From Bacteroidales bacterium (lineage in GTDB: Bacteria; Bacteroidota; Bacteroidia; Bacteroidales; UBA12077), in contig JAUVUS010000085.1 of assembly GCA_030600865.1 (NCBI GenBank), positions 1 through 8,406 of the forward strand: DNA of 8,406 nucleotides, written 5' to 3'. Position 1 is the stretch's first letter, and the number at the start of each line of letters is the position of its first letter. The notes beneath the pieces were generated by a model, which searched no databases, had not been told where the DNA came from, and saw only the letters and a program-made list of their open reading frames with translations. Of this stretch, positions 1 to 7,755 are shown piece by piece. Position numbers and translations under genes: made by a program.

Positions 1-81
1 AAGATAAGAGAAATTTTGGCTAAACCACTTCAATCTCTTTTTGTTGTGCAACAGGAATTACAACCCAATAGTCAAACTTAA
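1..81 (+). CDS. Possible C-terminal tail of a rightward gene, cut by the left edge
   Basis: Frame 1 of the plus strand is open from the first base to a TAA at 79-81 and would encode 26 residues ending in VVQQELQPNSQT. The composition (charged and aliphatic, helix-like) resembles a protein end, and the other two plus frames close within about 20 bases. If real, it would converge on the DUF5686 gene and overlap its last 24 bases. An open run of 26 codons is not rare by chance even in AT-rich DNA, and I recognise no family, so this is a tentative call. The only other content of bases 1-57 would be the 3' flank of the DUF5686 gene; I see no hairpin terminator there. Confidence 0.25.
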   Translation, partial: KIREILAKPLQSLFVVQQELQPNSQT

Positions 82-2472
82 CTTATACGAAAAATTATCG
101 GCGGTTTTTGTAAAAGCATAAGGTCCGTATCGGTAAAATAAACCAAAACCATAGCCCAAAAAAGATTGATTCAATATATTATTAATTAACAATCCACATT
201 CATAATAACCTTTTTCGAAAGATCGAATGGTTTGGGTGGTTTGATGATTTAAATTTTGTGATAATTTCCCGATACCGAAATTATTTACAATAGCAAATTT
301 TGGACTGAATTTTTCAGAGCTAAATAAAAGATTCCCAAAATCATGTTTGAAGAATATAGAAAGGAATTTATCGGAATAAAATTCTCCCATACGCATTGTT
401 CCAAAACTGTTTTCTGCTTCAATACTAAACGACTGATAACTTCCATGCCCGTTATACATTTTTGAAATTGGCACTTCTCCATCAATTAATCCTCCAACAA
501 TTGCAAGTCTTGTTTTTCCCAGCGATTTTGTTTTAAAGGTTTTGGTAACTTTTGCTTCGTATTTGATATATTCAAATTCACCATCGAGCAAATTTGTTCC
601 TTTAATGATGTTCGCATAAAAAATTGGATAATCGGTACCCAAAGTATATTTAGCTTTCAAAGTTTCGAGAAATTTCTCGTTATAAGCATATCTAAACTGC
701 ACACCAATTTCGTTAAAAATAAACTCATTTGTTGAATTAACTAAACTTGGTCCATAAGTATAATCGTCAGTTGCAGTAATATAAGATTGGTTATAGAATA
801 TTTTTGTTTTAAGATATTGCAGACTTAAAAAGCTAAATGAAACCTGGTATCTTTCAATCAAATCCATATTTTCAATCATATATTTCCTGTATATTTCTGT
901 TGTCGTAAAATCAGGTGTTTCAAAAAAACTATATCCTGATTTCTCAATCACATCATTTGTATACGAAAAATGGATTTTACTTTCAGTGTTTTTATGCAGA
1001 TTAAGAATCAAATCTCCTCCATATTTCCAGGCTTTATCTTTAAATCCATAACCAAAATATCCACCAACAGAAAAATATTTCGAAATTTTATTATTAGTCA
1101 TTAGCCCAAGTCCAAGCCTGTATCCTTCATAACTGTTATAATCCATTAATCTGTTTAATGGCAGATTAAAACATTTTACAGGAATATTTCCGTTCATAAA
1201 CGCTTCCAGACCTGATAATTTTTTCTCAAGTTTTTCTGCTTTACTAATACTATCGATTACTCGATAAGTTTCAATTTCTATCTCCAATAATGGTTGGGTT
1301 CTATGATTTTGCCAGTACTCGTCCGTTTTTTTGTTGGCATCCTCCAAAACTTTTATTTCAACACGGTTAAAATCTTTTTTATTTAATTGCGGATTCAAAT
1401 TAATATTCGAAACATAACTTTTCCCTTTGGCTATCATATTGTAATCATCAACTCCTGATGATGCTAAGGCATCAACAAAAACAATATTGGTAATTAACTC
1501 TTTAGGGAACCATTGCTTATTCTCGATATATTCATAGTTCTGTTGAATTCCAACTACTATTCCCTGGTCTTTTTCTAAAGCTTCAGCCACAACAGATTGT
1601 ATTGCATATTTGTTTGTGTTTATATGCAGAAAACCTTTTAATCCATCAAAGTTTTTCCCTTTTCTGGGGCGGTACGAGATAATGAAAATCGTATCATTTT
1701 TTTCATTATATAAAGTGTCTTCTAAAAGAAAAAGGTACCTGTTTGTGCTTCCTTTGCTTATCGGATTAACATACATTTTGTCCAATATCTCAAAATACTC
1801 ATTGTAAAAAGAAAAAGACTGAACCTGTGATGCAATTAACGAAAATATTGGGTCGCTAAATCCTGATACTTTCGAAGCAACAATCTTTTCATTGTATTTA
1901 TCAGGTTGAATAAATTCTTTTTCGTTAACGGTTTCAAGTATTAATAAATGGTGATTTTCAAGGTTTCTTTCCAGCCGACTTTTTTTTTGTTTAACACTAT
2001 CAGGGATATTGGTAGTATCTTTTCCCAAAGTAAAAATCATCTTATTATATAATGTACAAGAAAAGGAACTCATTTTCTCAGGATTATTTAAATCCCTGTT
2101 TTCAATAACTAAATTTATAATTCTATTGGCAGGATTCTTTCCGGGAAGTATAACAATCTCTTCGAGATTAAAAGTTTTTGGATGAAGTTTAATAAAAATG
2201 TTATCCAATAAATTTCCTTGTTTTAATAATACAGTGTCCGGGTGATATCCCAGGTAGCTTATATAAAGCTCATGAATTGGTTTTGTGCTGGTAATGCTGA
2301 AATTACCATCAATATTTGTTGTTGTTCCAAGATTCGATTTTCCATAAATGATATTTACAAAAGGTAAAGGTTTTTTTGTTTCAGAATCGATAATCTTCCC
2401 TTTAATATTTTGGCTTTTTAAAGAAGCACTGATAAATAATAAAATCGAGAATAGCAATAATTTTCTACACAC
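58..2472 (-). CDS. DUF5686 outer-membrane protein with N-terminal carboxypeptidase-regulatory-like domain
   Basis: This 804-residue protein has the layout of Bacteroidota DUF5686 proteins and is close to their usual length of about 800. Residues 1-20 form a signal peptide (RK, then a hydrophobic LLLFSILLFI core). Residues 23-97 are a CarboxypepD_reg-like beta-sandwich, seen in GKIIDSETKKPLPFVN and GTTTNIDGNFSI. The DUF5686 part follows from about residue 110, with its typical start NPANRIINLVIENRDLNNP. The second half (from about 450) alternates aromatic and Gly-rich strands such as FSVGGYFGYGF, suggesting an outer-membrane beta-barrel; that location is inferred. The molecular role of the family is not established. 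The start is GTG: no in-frame ATG lies between it and the upstream stop at 2512-2514, and it gives an intact signal peptide. It lies 73 bp downstream of the pseudouridine synthase gene on the same strand, and I see no clear promoter of its own. Confidence 0.9.
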   Translation of the reverse strand: MCRKLLLFSILLFISASLKSQNIKGKIIDSETKKPLPFVNIIYGKSNLGTTTNIDGNFSITSTKPIHELYISYLGYHPDTVLLKQGNLLDNIFIKLHPKTFNLEEIVILPGKNPANRIINLVIENRDLNNPEKMSSFSCTLYNKMIFTLGKDTTNIPDSVKQKKSRLERNLENHHLLILETVNEKEFIQPDKYNEKIVASKVSGFSDPIFSLIASQVQSFSFYNEYFEILDKMYVNPISKGSTNRYLFLLEDTLYNEKNDTIFIISYRPRKGKNFDGLKGFLHINTNKYAIQSVVAEALEKDQGIVVGIQQNYEYIENKQWFPKELITNIVFVDALASSGVDDYNMIAKGKSYVSNINLNPQLNKKDFNRVEIKVLEDANKKTDEYWQNHRTQPLLEIEIETYRVIDSISKAEKLEKKLSGLEAFMNGNIPVKCFNLPLNRLMDYNSYEGYRLGLGLMTNNKISKYFSVGGYFGYGFKDKAWKYGGDLILNLHKNTESKIHFSYTNDVIEKSGYSFFETPDFTTTEIYRKYMIENMDLIERYQVSFSFLSLQYLKTKIFYNQSYITATDDYTYGPSLVNSTNEFIFNEIGVQFRYAYNEKFLETLKAKYTLGTDYPIFYANIIKGTNLLDGEFEYIKYEAKVTKTFKTKSLGKTRLAIVGGLIDGEVPISKMYNGHGSYQSFSIEAENSFGTMRMGEFYSDKFLSIFFKHDFGNLLFSSEKFSPKFAIVNNFGIGKLSQNLNHQTTQTIRSFEKGYYECGLLINNILNQSFLGYGFGLFYRYGPYAFTKTADNFSYKLSLTIGL

Positions 2473-2545
2473 AGTATTTTTTGTTTTTTTACTATTGGTA
2501 GATAAAGATTGTTAAATATTACAGTTTTAAAAAATAATCTTTAAA

Positions 2546-3376
2546 TTATTTAAATGATTTTCTTTTGAGGATAGATATTTCTTGTGGCGTAAGGAATCTC
2601 CATTTTCCACGAGGTACATTCTTTTTTGTTAAACCTGCAAAATAAACACGATCAAGTTTTTTAATTTTATAACCCAGCGATTCAAAGATTCTACGAACAA
2701 TTCTGTTTTGCCCGGAATGAATCTCAATTCCTATTTGTGTTTTATCTTTTTCATCAACATAGCTAATGGCATCTGCCTGAATAAAATCATCATCTAATTG
2801 AAGGCCTTCAATAATTTTTAGCATGTCACCTTTAATCAGGTTTTTATCCAATTGTACATGGTATATTTTCTTTTTATTATAGCTTGGATGAGTAAGCTGT
2901 TTGGTTAATTCACCATCGTTAGTTAATAATAGTACACCTGTTGTGTTTTTGTCAAGTCGCCCAACAGGGTACACTCTTTCAGGACAAGCATTTTTAACTA
3001 AATCAATTACTGTTCTGTCGGCATGCTTATCCCTAACCGTTGTTACAACATCTCTGGGTTTATTTAAAAGGAGATAAACTTGTTGTTCCCGGCTTATTTT
3101 TTTGCCTTTATATCTAATGTCGTCTTTTGGAGAGACTTTTACTCCTAATTCTCTAATAACATTTCCGTTAACAGAAATATCACCGGCTTTTATTAAATCA
3201 TCAGCATCACGGCGAGAGCAAATACCAGCATTTGATATAAACTTATTTAATCGTAATGGTTCATTCCATTCCGAAATTTTTCTTTTTAAATTTTCTTTCC
3301 CTGCTGCTTCTTTTTTAAAAGATGGTTTTCTTTTCGAATTTTTTTGTCCTTTGCTTCTTTTATTGTCTCTTTCCAT
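2546..3376 (-). CDS. rRNA pseudouridine synthase, RsuA/RluB/RluE/RluF family
   Basis: The 276-residue protein isomerises uridine to pseudouridine in ribosomal RNA in the cytoplasm. An S4 RNA-binding domain spans about 41-88 (LRLNKFISNAGICSRRDADD). The catalytic domain follows, with the family motif GRLDKNTTG at 139-147, where D142 is the expected catalytic aspartate. The C-terminal signature is present at 220-248 (HSGQNRIVRRIFESLGY, then LDRVYFAGL). Single-domain S4 plus catalytic architecture and these motifs fit the RsuA/RluB group; RluB (23S rRNA helix 89 region) is the likeliest counterpart, but the target base cannot be read from sequence, so I give no symbol. The first 35 residues are a strongly basic, probably disordered extension with 14 Lys/Arg. 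The ATG at 3374-3376 lies about 37 nt downstream of the transcription start predicted from the candidate promoter at 3420-3427. It is probably first in an operon with the DUF5686 gene. Confidence 0.92.
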   Translation of the reverse strand: MERDNKRSKGQKNSKRKPSFKKEAAGKENLKRKISEWNEPLRLNKFISNAGICSRRDADDLIKAGDISVNGNVIRELGVKVSPKDDIRYKGKKISREQQVYLLLNKPRDVVTTVRDKHADRTVIDLVKNACPERVYPVGRLDKNTTGVLLLTNDGELTKQLTHPSYNKKKIYHVQLDKNLIKGDMLKIIEGLQLDDDFIQADAISYVDEKDKTQIGIEIHSGQNRIVRRIFESLGYKIKKLDRVYFAGLTKKNVPRGKWRFLTPQEISILKRKSFK

Positions 3377-3419
3377 TTTCTCTTGCCGGATGATTATTAA
3401 ATAGTTTACTTTGTTGGCG

Positions 3420-3427
3420 CAAAGTTA
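3420..3427 (-). promoter_or_regulatory. Candidate Bacteroidota -7 box for the pseudouridine synthase gene
   Basis: Read on the minus strand this is TAACTTTG, an exact match to the Bacteroidota -7 consensus TAnnTTTG. It would start transcription near 3413, about 37 nt before the ATG. The matching -33 element is poor: the nearest candidate is TTCG (minus strand) at 3451-3454 with a 23-nt spacer, longer than the usual 19-21. The box overlaps a 12-bp AT-only palindrome at 3425-3436. The assignment rests on motif and position only. Confidence 0.5.
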
Positions 3428-3502
3428 ATATATTAATTTATGCTGTATTACGAATTCATATTTTTTATTTTGTATAGTTGAGTTTGTTAAAAAAATATAA
3501 AA

Positions 3503-3535
3503 TTTGTTGCAAATAAATTGATTTATCTATCTTTA
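3503..3535 (+). promoter_or_regulatory. Candidate Bacteroidota promoter for the glmM-efflux run
   Basis: TTTGTTG at 3503-3509 serves as a -33 element and TATCTTTA at 3528-3535 as a -7 element, matching seven of the eight positions of TAnnTTTG. The spacing is 21 nt from TTTG or 18 nt from the second TTG, bracketing the normal range. Transcription would begin around 3542, about 36 nt before the ATG at 3578 and only about 12 nt before the alternative GTG at 3554. With no comparable spacer further downstream, this may drive all four rightward genes. Confidence 0.5.
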
Positions 3536-3577
3536 TTCGAATTTTAAACTAGAGTGATAAAAAATAGTCTTAGTGTT

Positions 3578-4963
3578 ATGACATTAATAAAATCAATATC
3601 AGGAATTAGAGGAACAATAGGAGGTAAAGCAGGAGAAGGATTAAGTCCTTTAGATACTGTAAAATTTACTTCAGCGTATGGACAATGGCTTAGAAATCGT
3701 TCAAATACTGAGAAATTAAAAGTTGTTGTTGGACGTGATGCCAGGATTTCCGGCGAAATGGTAAATCAGATTGTTGTTGGATCATTAATGGGGATGGGAA
3801 TTGATGTTGTAAATATCGGATTGGCAACAACACCCACTACGGAAATAGCCGTTACAAATGAAAAAGCACAAGGTGGAATTATCTTAACTGCCAGTCATAA
3901 TCCAAAGCAGTGGAATGCCTTAAAACTACTAAATGAAAAAGGGGAGTTTTTATCTGCTGCCGATGGAGTTAAAATTCTTGAAATAGCAGAAAAGGAAAGT
4001 TTTAATTATGCCGAAGTTGATGATTTGGGTTCGATAACCGAAAGAAATGATTATTTAAATATTCATATTAAACAGATAATTGATCTTCCTTTAGTTGACG
4101 TTAATGCAATTAAAGCTGCAAACTTTAAAATTGTAATTGACGCTGTAAATTCAGTTGGTGGTATTGCAATTCCGCAATTATTAAAAGCTATAGGTGTTAA
4201 AGACGTGATCGAACTGTATTGCGAACCAAATGGTATTTTCCCTCATAATCCGGAACCATTGCCGGAACATTTAACTGAGATTTCAAAAGTGGTTAAAGAA
4301 AAGAATGCTCATTTGGGATTTGTTGTTGACCCCGATGTTGACCGTTTAGCTATTGTAAATGAGGATGGATCAATGTTTGGCGAGGAATATACTTTGGTTG
4401 CTGTTGCCGATTATATTTTGCAAAATAAGAGAGGAAATACGGTTTCTAATTTATCATCTTCCAGAGCTTTAAGGGATATTACATTGAATTATGGTGGTGA
4501 ATATTTTGCATCTGCAGTGGGCGAAGTAAATGTTGTGGAAAGTATGAAAGCGAATAATGCTGTAATTGGCGGTGAAGGTAATGGAGGAGTTATTTACCCC
4601 GACTTGCATTATGGACGCGATTCTTTAGTTGGTATAGCCTTATTCTTAACATATTTGGCAAAAACAAATAAGCGGTGTTCTGATTTGCGATTAGAGTACC
4701 CGGAATATATAATTGCTAAAAAGAAAATGCAGCTGACTCCGAAAATTAATGTTGATGAGATTTTAGTTTCAGTAAAAAATAAATTTAAAGATCAAAAAAT
4801 AATTGATATTGATGGAGTGAAAATAGAATTCGAACATGGATGGGTACATCTTAGAAAATCTAATACTGAGCCTATTATACGAATTTATGCTGAGAGTAAA
4901 GATTTGAATAGTGCAAACCAATTAGCCGATCAAATCATAAATGAAATTAACACCTTAATATAA
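3578..4963 (+). CDS. glmM: Phosphoglucosamine mutase-like alpha-D-phosphohexomutase
   Basis: The enzyme interconverts glucosamine-6-phosphate and glucosamine-1-phosphate, feeding UDP-GlcNAc synthesis for peptidoglycan and LPS. All four phosphohexomutase signatures are visible: the phosphoserine loop TASHNP (S106 catalytic), the metal-binding loop DPDVDR (D251, D253, D255), the sugar-specificity loop GGEGNGG (331-337), and the phosphate-binding loop RKSNTEP (426-432). I chose the ATG at 3578, giving 461 residues that begin MTLIKSISGIRGTIGG as Bacteroidia homologues do. An in-frame GTG at 3554 would add eight residues but leaves almost no leader after the candidate promoter. The sugar loop is not the GEQSGH form of Escherichia coli GlmM, so activity on glucose or mannose phosphates is possible; glmM is the conventional assignment in this phylum. 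The stop is 10 bp before the adaptor gene, implying co-transcription with the efflux genes. Confidence 0.88.
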   Translation: MTLIKSISGIRGTIGGKAGEGLSPLDTVKFTSAYGQWLRNRSNTEKLKVVVGRDARISGEMVNQIVVGSLMGMGIDVVNIGLATTPTTEIAVTNEKAQGGIILTASHNPKQWNALKLLNEKGEFLSAADGVKILEIAEKESFNYAEVDDLGSITERNDYLNIHIKQIIDLPLVDVNAIKAANFKIVIDAVNSVGGIAIPQLLKAIGVKDVIELYCEPNGIFPHNPEPLPEHLTEISKVVKEKNAHLGFVVDPDVDRLAIVNEDGSMFGEEYTLVAVADYILQNKRGNTVSNLSSSRALRDITLNYGGEYFASAVGEVNVVESMKANNAVIGGEGNGGVIYPDLHYGRDSLVGIALFLTYLAKTNKRCSDLRLEYPEYIIAKKKMQLTPKINVDEILVSVKNKFKDQKIIDIDGVKIEFEHGWVHLRKSNTEPIIRIYAESKDLNSANQLADQIINEINTLI

Positions 4964-4973
4964 AATATTGATA

Positions 4974-6359
4974 ATGAAAAAGAAACATTATATAGCAATA
5001 GCTTCAGTTCTGGTAGTTATAATTGTCATTGTTATTTTCAGACCAGGAAAAGGCGATTCTCAAGAACAATTAACAGTAAAAGTTGAGAAAGGAGAATTTG
5101 AAATTCTGGTTACAACAACGGGAGAGCTCCAAGCTAAAAGCTCTGTTGATATTATGGGTCCGGCTGAGTTGAGAAATAGTCGAAGTATTCGTATAAGAAA
5201 CATTAAAATTCAGGATTTGGTTGCCGAAGGAACTGTTGTTGATTCGGGCGAATATGTTGCTGAATTAGATAGATCGGAAGTTGGAACAAGCTTAAAAGAT
5301 TTGGAAGATGAGTTGGAAACAATGGAGTCGCAGTATATAAAAACGCAGTTAGATACAACGATGCAATTGCGGGAATTGCGCGACCAGCTAGTGAATTTGG
5401 GGTTTACAATGGAAGAAAAGCAAATTGTACTTGAACAGAGTAAATTTGAACCTCCGGCAACAATTCGTCAGGCAACAATTGATTCTGAAAAAGCAAAGAG
5501 AGCTTACGCACAAGCTAGGGATAATTATTCATTAAAAGTTCAACAGGCTAAGGCAAACATGAGGGAGGCAAGTATTAATTTTGATAAAGCACGTCGAAAA
5601 GTAAACGAACTAAAGAATGTAATTGAAAAATTTACAATATATGCTCCTCAATCGGGAATGGTTATTTATAAAAAGGAATGGAGTGGGCAGAAACGTAAAG
5701 TAGGTTCGATGATTAATCCCTGGGATTTAACAGTTGCTACACTTCCGGATCTTTCTACGATGAATTCGAAAACTTACGTTAACGAAATTGATATTAGTAA
5801 AGTGAAAGCCGGTCAGGAAGTTCGAATTGGCATTGATGCCTTTCCTGACAAGAAATATACCGGACAAGTTATCGAAGTAGCTAATATTGGTGAGCAACTA
5901 CAAAATACCGATGCTAAAGTTTTCGAGGTACTTATTAGTGTTGATCAATCGGATAGTATTATGCGTCCTGCTATGACTACAAGTAATCAGATAATTACAA
6001 GTGTTTACGAAGATGTATTATTCTTGCCCCTTGAAGCAATTCATAACGAGGATAGTTTAAGTTTTGTATATACAAGCTCTCACAAAAAGCAAATAATTGT
6101 CCCCGGTCAAACAAACGAAAACTATATTATAATAGAACAAGGTGTTAAAGAAGGTGACAAAGTTTATCTTTTTGTTCCTGAAAATCTCGAAAAATTCAAA
6201 TTGTCAGGTAAAGAGCTAATCTCCGTTTTAAAAGAACGGGAAAGACTGAAAAAGGAAGAAGAAAAAAAGAAACAGGATGAAGTTAAAAGGCCTGAGCGAA
6301 ATTTTAAAAATCAAAATGGACAAAGACGCCGGCCTACAACAGGTTCAAAATCGAAGTAA
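4974..6359 (+). CDS. HlyD/MacA-type periplasmic adaptor (membrane-fusion protein) of an efflux pump
   Basis: The 461-residue adaptor would bridge the inner-membrane permease and the TolC-like channel across the periplasm. Residues 2-4 are lysines, followed by a single N-terminal membrane anchor at about 6-22. A beta-strand section follows (33-98, including VTTTGELQAKSSVDI), then a long alpha-helical hairpin (about 103-217), and the second lipoyl half-motif FTIYAPQSGMVIYKKEW at 220-236. A beta-barrel segment (about 262-345) contains VNEIDISKVKAGQEVRIGID, and a membrane-proximal domain runs to about 410. The ATG at 4974 gives a normal KKK-hydrophobic anchor; a TTG at 4968 would add only two residues. 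The last 42 residues are unusually charged, with 17 Lys/Arg. The stop is 2 bp before the permease ATG, so the two are surely translated from one mRNA. The substrate cannot be read from the sequence. Confidence 0.9.
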   Translation: MKKKHYIAIASVLVVIIVIVIFRPGKGDSQEQLTVKVEKGEFEILVTTTGELQAKSSVDIMGPAELRNSRSIRIRNIKIQDLVAEGTVVDSGEYVAELDRSEVGTSLKDLEDELETMESQYIKTQLDTTMQLRELRDQLVNLGFTMEEKQIVLEQSKFEPPATIRQATIDSEKAKRAYAQARDNYSLKVQQAKANMREASINFDKARRKVNELKNVIEKFTIYAPQSGMVIYKKEWSGQKRKVGSMINPWDLTVATLPDLSTMNSKTYVNEIDISKVKAGQEVRIGIDAFPDKKYTGQVIEVANIGEQLQNTDAKVFEVLISVDQSDSIMRPAMTTSNQIITSVYEDVLFLPLEAIHNEDSLSFVYTSSHKKQIIVPGQTNENYIIIEQGVKEGDKVYLFVPENLEKFKLSGKELISVLKERERLKKEEEKKKQDEVKRPERNFKNQNGQRRRPTTGSKSK

Positions 6360-6361
6360 TT

Positions 6362-7738
6362 ATGTTTAGCAGATATTTTCATGATATTGAAATTGCGATT
6401 GAATCCCTGTTGTCAAATAAGTTAAAATCAATTTTAACTGCACTGGGTATTATATTTGGTACGGCTGCAGTTATTAGTATGCTCGCGATAGGTAATGGTG
6501 CCCAGCAAGAAATATTGGAGCAGATAAAAATGGTAGGTGTCAATAATATTGTAATTACTCCTACTTTAGATTTAACAGGTAATGGAGAAAGTGGTGAGTC
6601 TTCAGAAGAAGGAAGTGATAGCGGAAACGGGAAAACAAAAAAAGAAAAATTTTCTCCCGGGCTTACTATGAAAGATTTAGAGGCAATAAAAAAGATCATT
6701 CCTTCTGTAAAAAGAATAACTCCGGAGGTAATTGCAAATTCGTTTGTTGTACAGAACGGAAGAAGGGTTCCCGCGAAAATTATAGGAATAAATAATGATT
6801 ATTTTGATGTTTATAATATTAATCTTGGGAAAGGCCGTTTTTTTAGTGAGTATCAGGTTGAAAATGGAATTCCGGTTTGTGTAATAGGTGCAAATATTAG
6901 TGCAAAAGTTTTTAGTAATTCCGATCCAATTGATCAATATCTTAAGTTTGGTCATGTTTGGCTCAAGGTGGTTGGTGTGATAGAAAAAACCAGTGTTAAT
7001 CTTTCTGCAGCTGACAATGCAGGTGTTAATCTTGTAAATGATAATGTTTATATTCCTGTCCAAACCATGTTGTTGCGATATAAGAACAGGGCTTTAGTTA
7101 ATTCTAAAAGTTTAAGTGGAGGTAATAGTTTTTTTGGTGGATACTTTTTCTCTTTTTCCGGAGGCCAGGAGACATCTACATCAAATTATCATCAGTTAGA
7201 TAAAATTATTGTACAGGTCAAGGAAACAGAACAGCTAACTACTACTACTGAGATTCTGAGCCGGATGTTGTTGCGCCGTCATAAGAATGTTAAGGATTAT
7301 GAAATCACGGTACCTGAACTATTATTAAAACAACAACAGCGAACTAAAGATATTTTCAATATTGTGTTGGGAGCAATTGCCAGCATTTCGTTAATTGTTG
7401 GAGGCATAGGAATAATGAATATTATGTTTGCTACAGTAATGGAACGGATTAAAGAAATTGGGATTCGTTTAGCATTGGGTGCCAAAAAAGTTGATATTAT
7501 TGCACAGTTTCTTTCCGAAGCAATTTTAATTAGTGTTTCTGGAGGTATAATAGGAGTTATTTTAGGAGTCGTTTTCTCGAAATTAATAATGAAGTTTGCC
7601 GGTATACTTACAATTATTTCACCGGGATCAATAATTGTTGCTTTCGGAGTTAGTGCAGTAATAGGAGTGTTTTTTGGTTTGTCACCGGCAAAACGTGCTG
7701 CCGAAAAAGATCCAATAGAATCGTTGAGGCATGAATAA
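6362..7738 (+). CDS. MacB-type ABC transporter permease (FtsX superfamily) without ATPase domain
   Basis: The 458-residue inner-membrane protein has MacB topology: one N-terminal membrane helix (about 24-43), a large periplasmic domain (about 45-328), and three C-terminal helices (about 332-356, 380-407, 419-441). Family signatures are SNKLKSILTALGIIFGTAAV at 18-37 and the cytoplasmic loop with ERIKEIGIRLALGAKK at 361-376, which normally contacts the ATPase. Type VII ABC proteins of this kind use ATP-driven movement of the periplasmic domain to push substrates through a TolC channel instead of carrying them across the inner membrane. No Walker A or B motif is present, so a separate ATPase is needed and is absent from the window. 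Two low-complexity segments interrupt the periplasmic domain: Gly/Ser/Glu-rich at 70-97 and Gly/Ser/Phe-rich at 246-276. It follows the adaptor by 2 bp and precedes the TolC-like gene by 17 bp. Confidence 0.92.
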   Translation: MFSRYFHDIEIAIESLLSNKLKSILTALGIIFGTAAVISMLAIGNGAQQEILEQIKMVGVNNIVITPTLDLTGNGESGESSEEGSDSGNGKTKKEKFSPGLTMKDLEAIKKIIPSVKRITPEVIANSFVVQNGRRVPAKIIGINNDYFDVYNINLGKGRFFSEYQVENGIPVCVIGANISAKVFSNSDPIDQYLKFGHVWLKVVGVIEKTSVNLSAADNAGVNLVNDNVYIPVQTMLLRYKNRALVNSKSLSGGNSFFGGYFFSFSGGQETSTSNYHQLDKIIVQVKETEQLTTTTEILSRMLLRRHKNVKDYEITVPELLLKQQQRTKDIFNIVLGAIASISLIVGGIGIMNIMFATVMERIKEIGIRLALGAKKVDIIAQFLSEAILISVSGGIIGVILGVVFSKLIMKFAGILTIISPGSIIVAFGVSAVIGVFFGLSPAKRAAEKDPIESLRHE

Positions 7739-7755
7739 ATTCAAATTATAGATTG

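Noticed and set aside
2532..2551. Inverted repeat AAATAAT-CTTTAA-ATTATTT at the end of the pseudouridine synthase gene, followed on the minus strand by a short T run
   Set aside because: The stem is only 7 bp, entirely A/T, and overlaps the stop codon. It is too weak to call a terminator in DNA this AT-rich.
3102..3404. Open frame of 100 codons on the plus strand opposite the pseudouridine synthase gene
   Set aside because: It is antisense to a gene with clear family motifs, its Phe/Ser/Leu-rich composition is what the reverse complement of a Lys-rich region gives, and it shows no domain of its own.
3554..3577. GTG codon as a possible start of the mutase gene
   Set aside because: It adds eight residues not expected in the family and leaves only about 12 nt of leader after the candidate promoter. 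The ATG at 3578 matches the usual N-terminus.
4968..4973. TTG codon as a possible start of the adaptor gene
   Set aside because: It adds only two residues ahead of an ATG that itself gives a normal KKK-plus-hydrophobic anchor; ATG at 4974 is preferred.
6379..7063. Two overlapping minus-strand open frames (106 and 128 codons) opposite the permease gene
   Set aside because: Both lie antisense to the strongly supported permease and have compositions (Ile/Asn- and Ser/Pro-rich) expected of complementary reading; no recognisable domain or start context.
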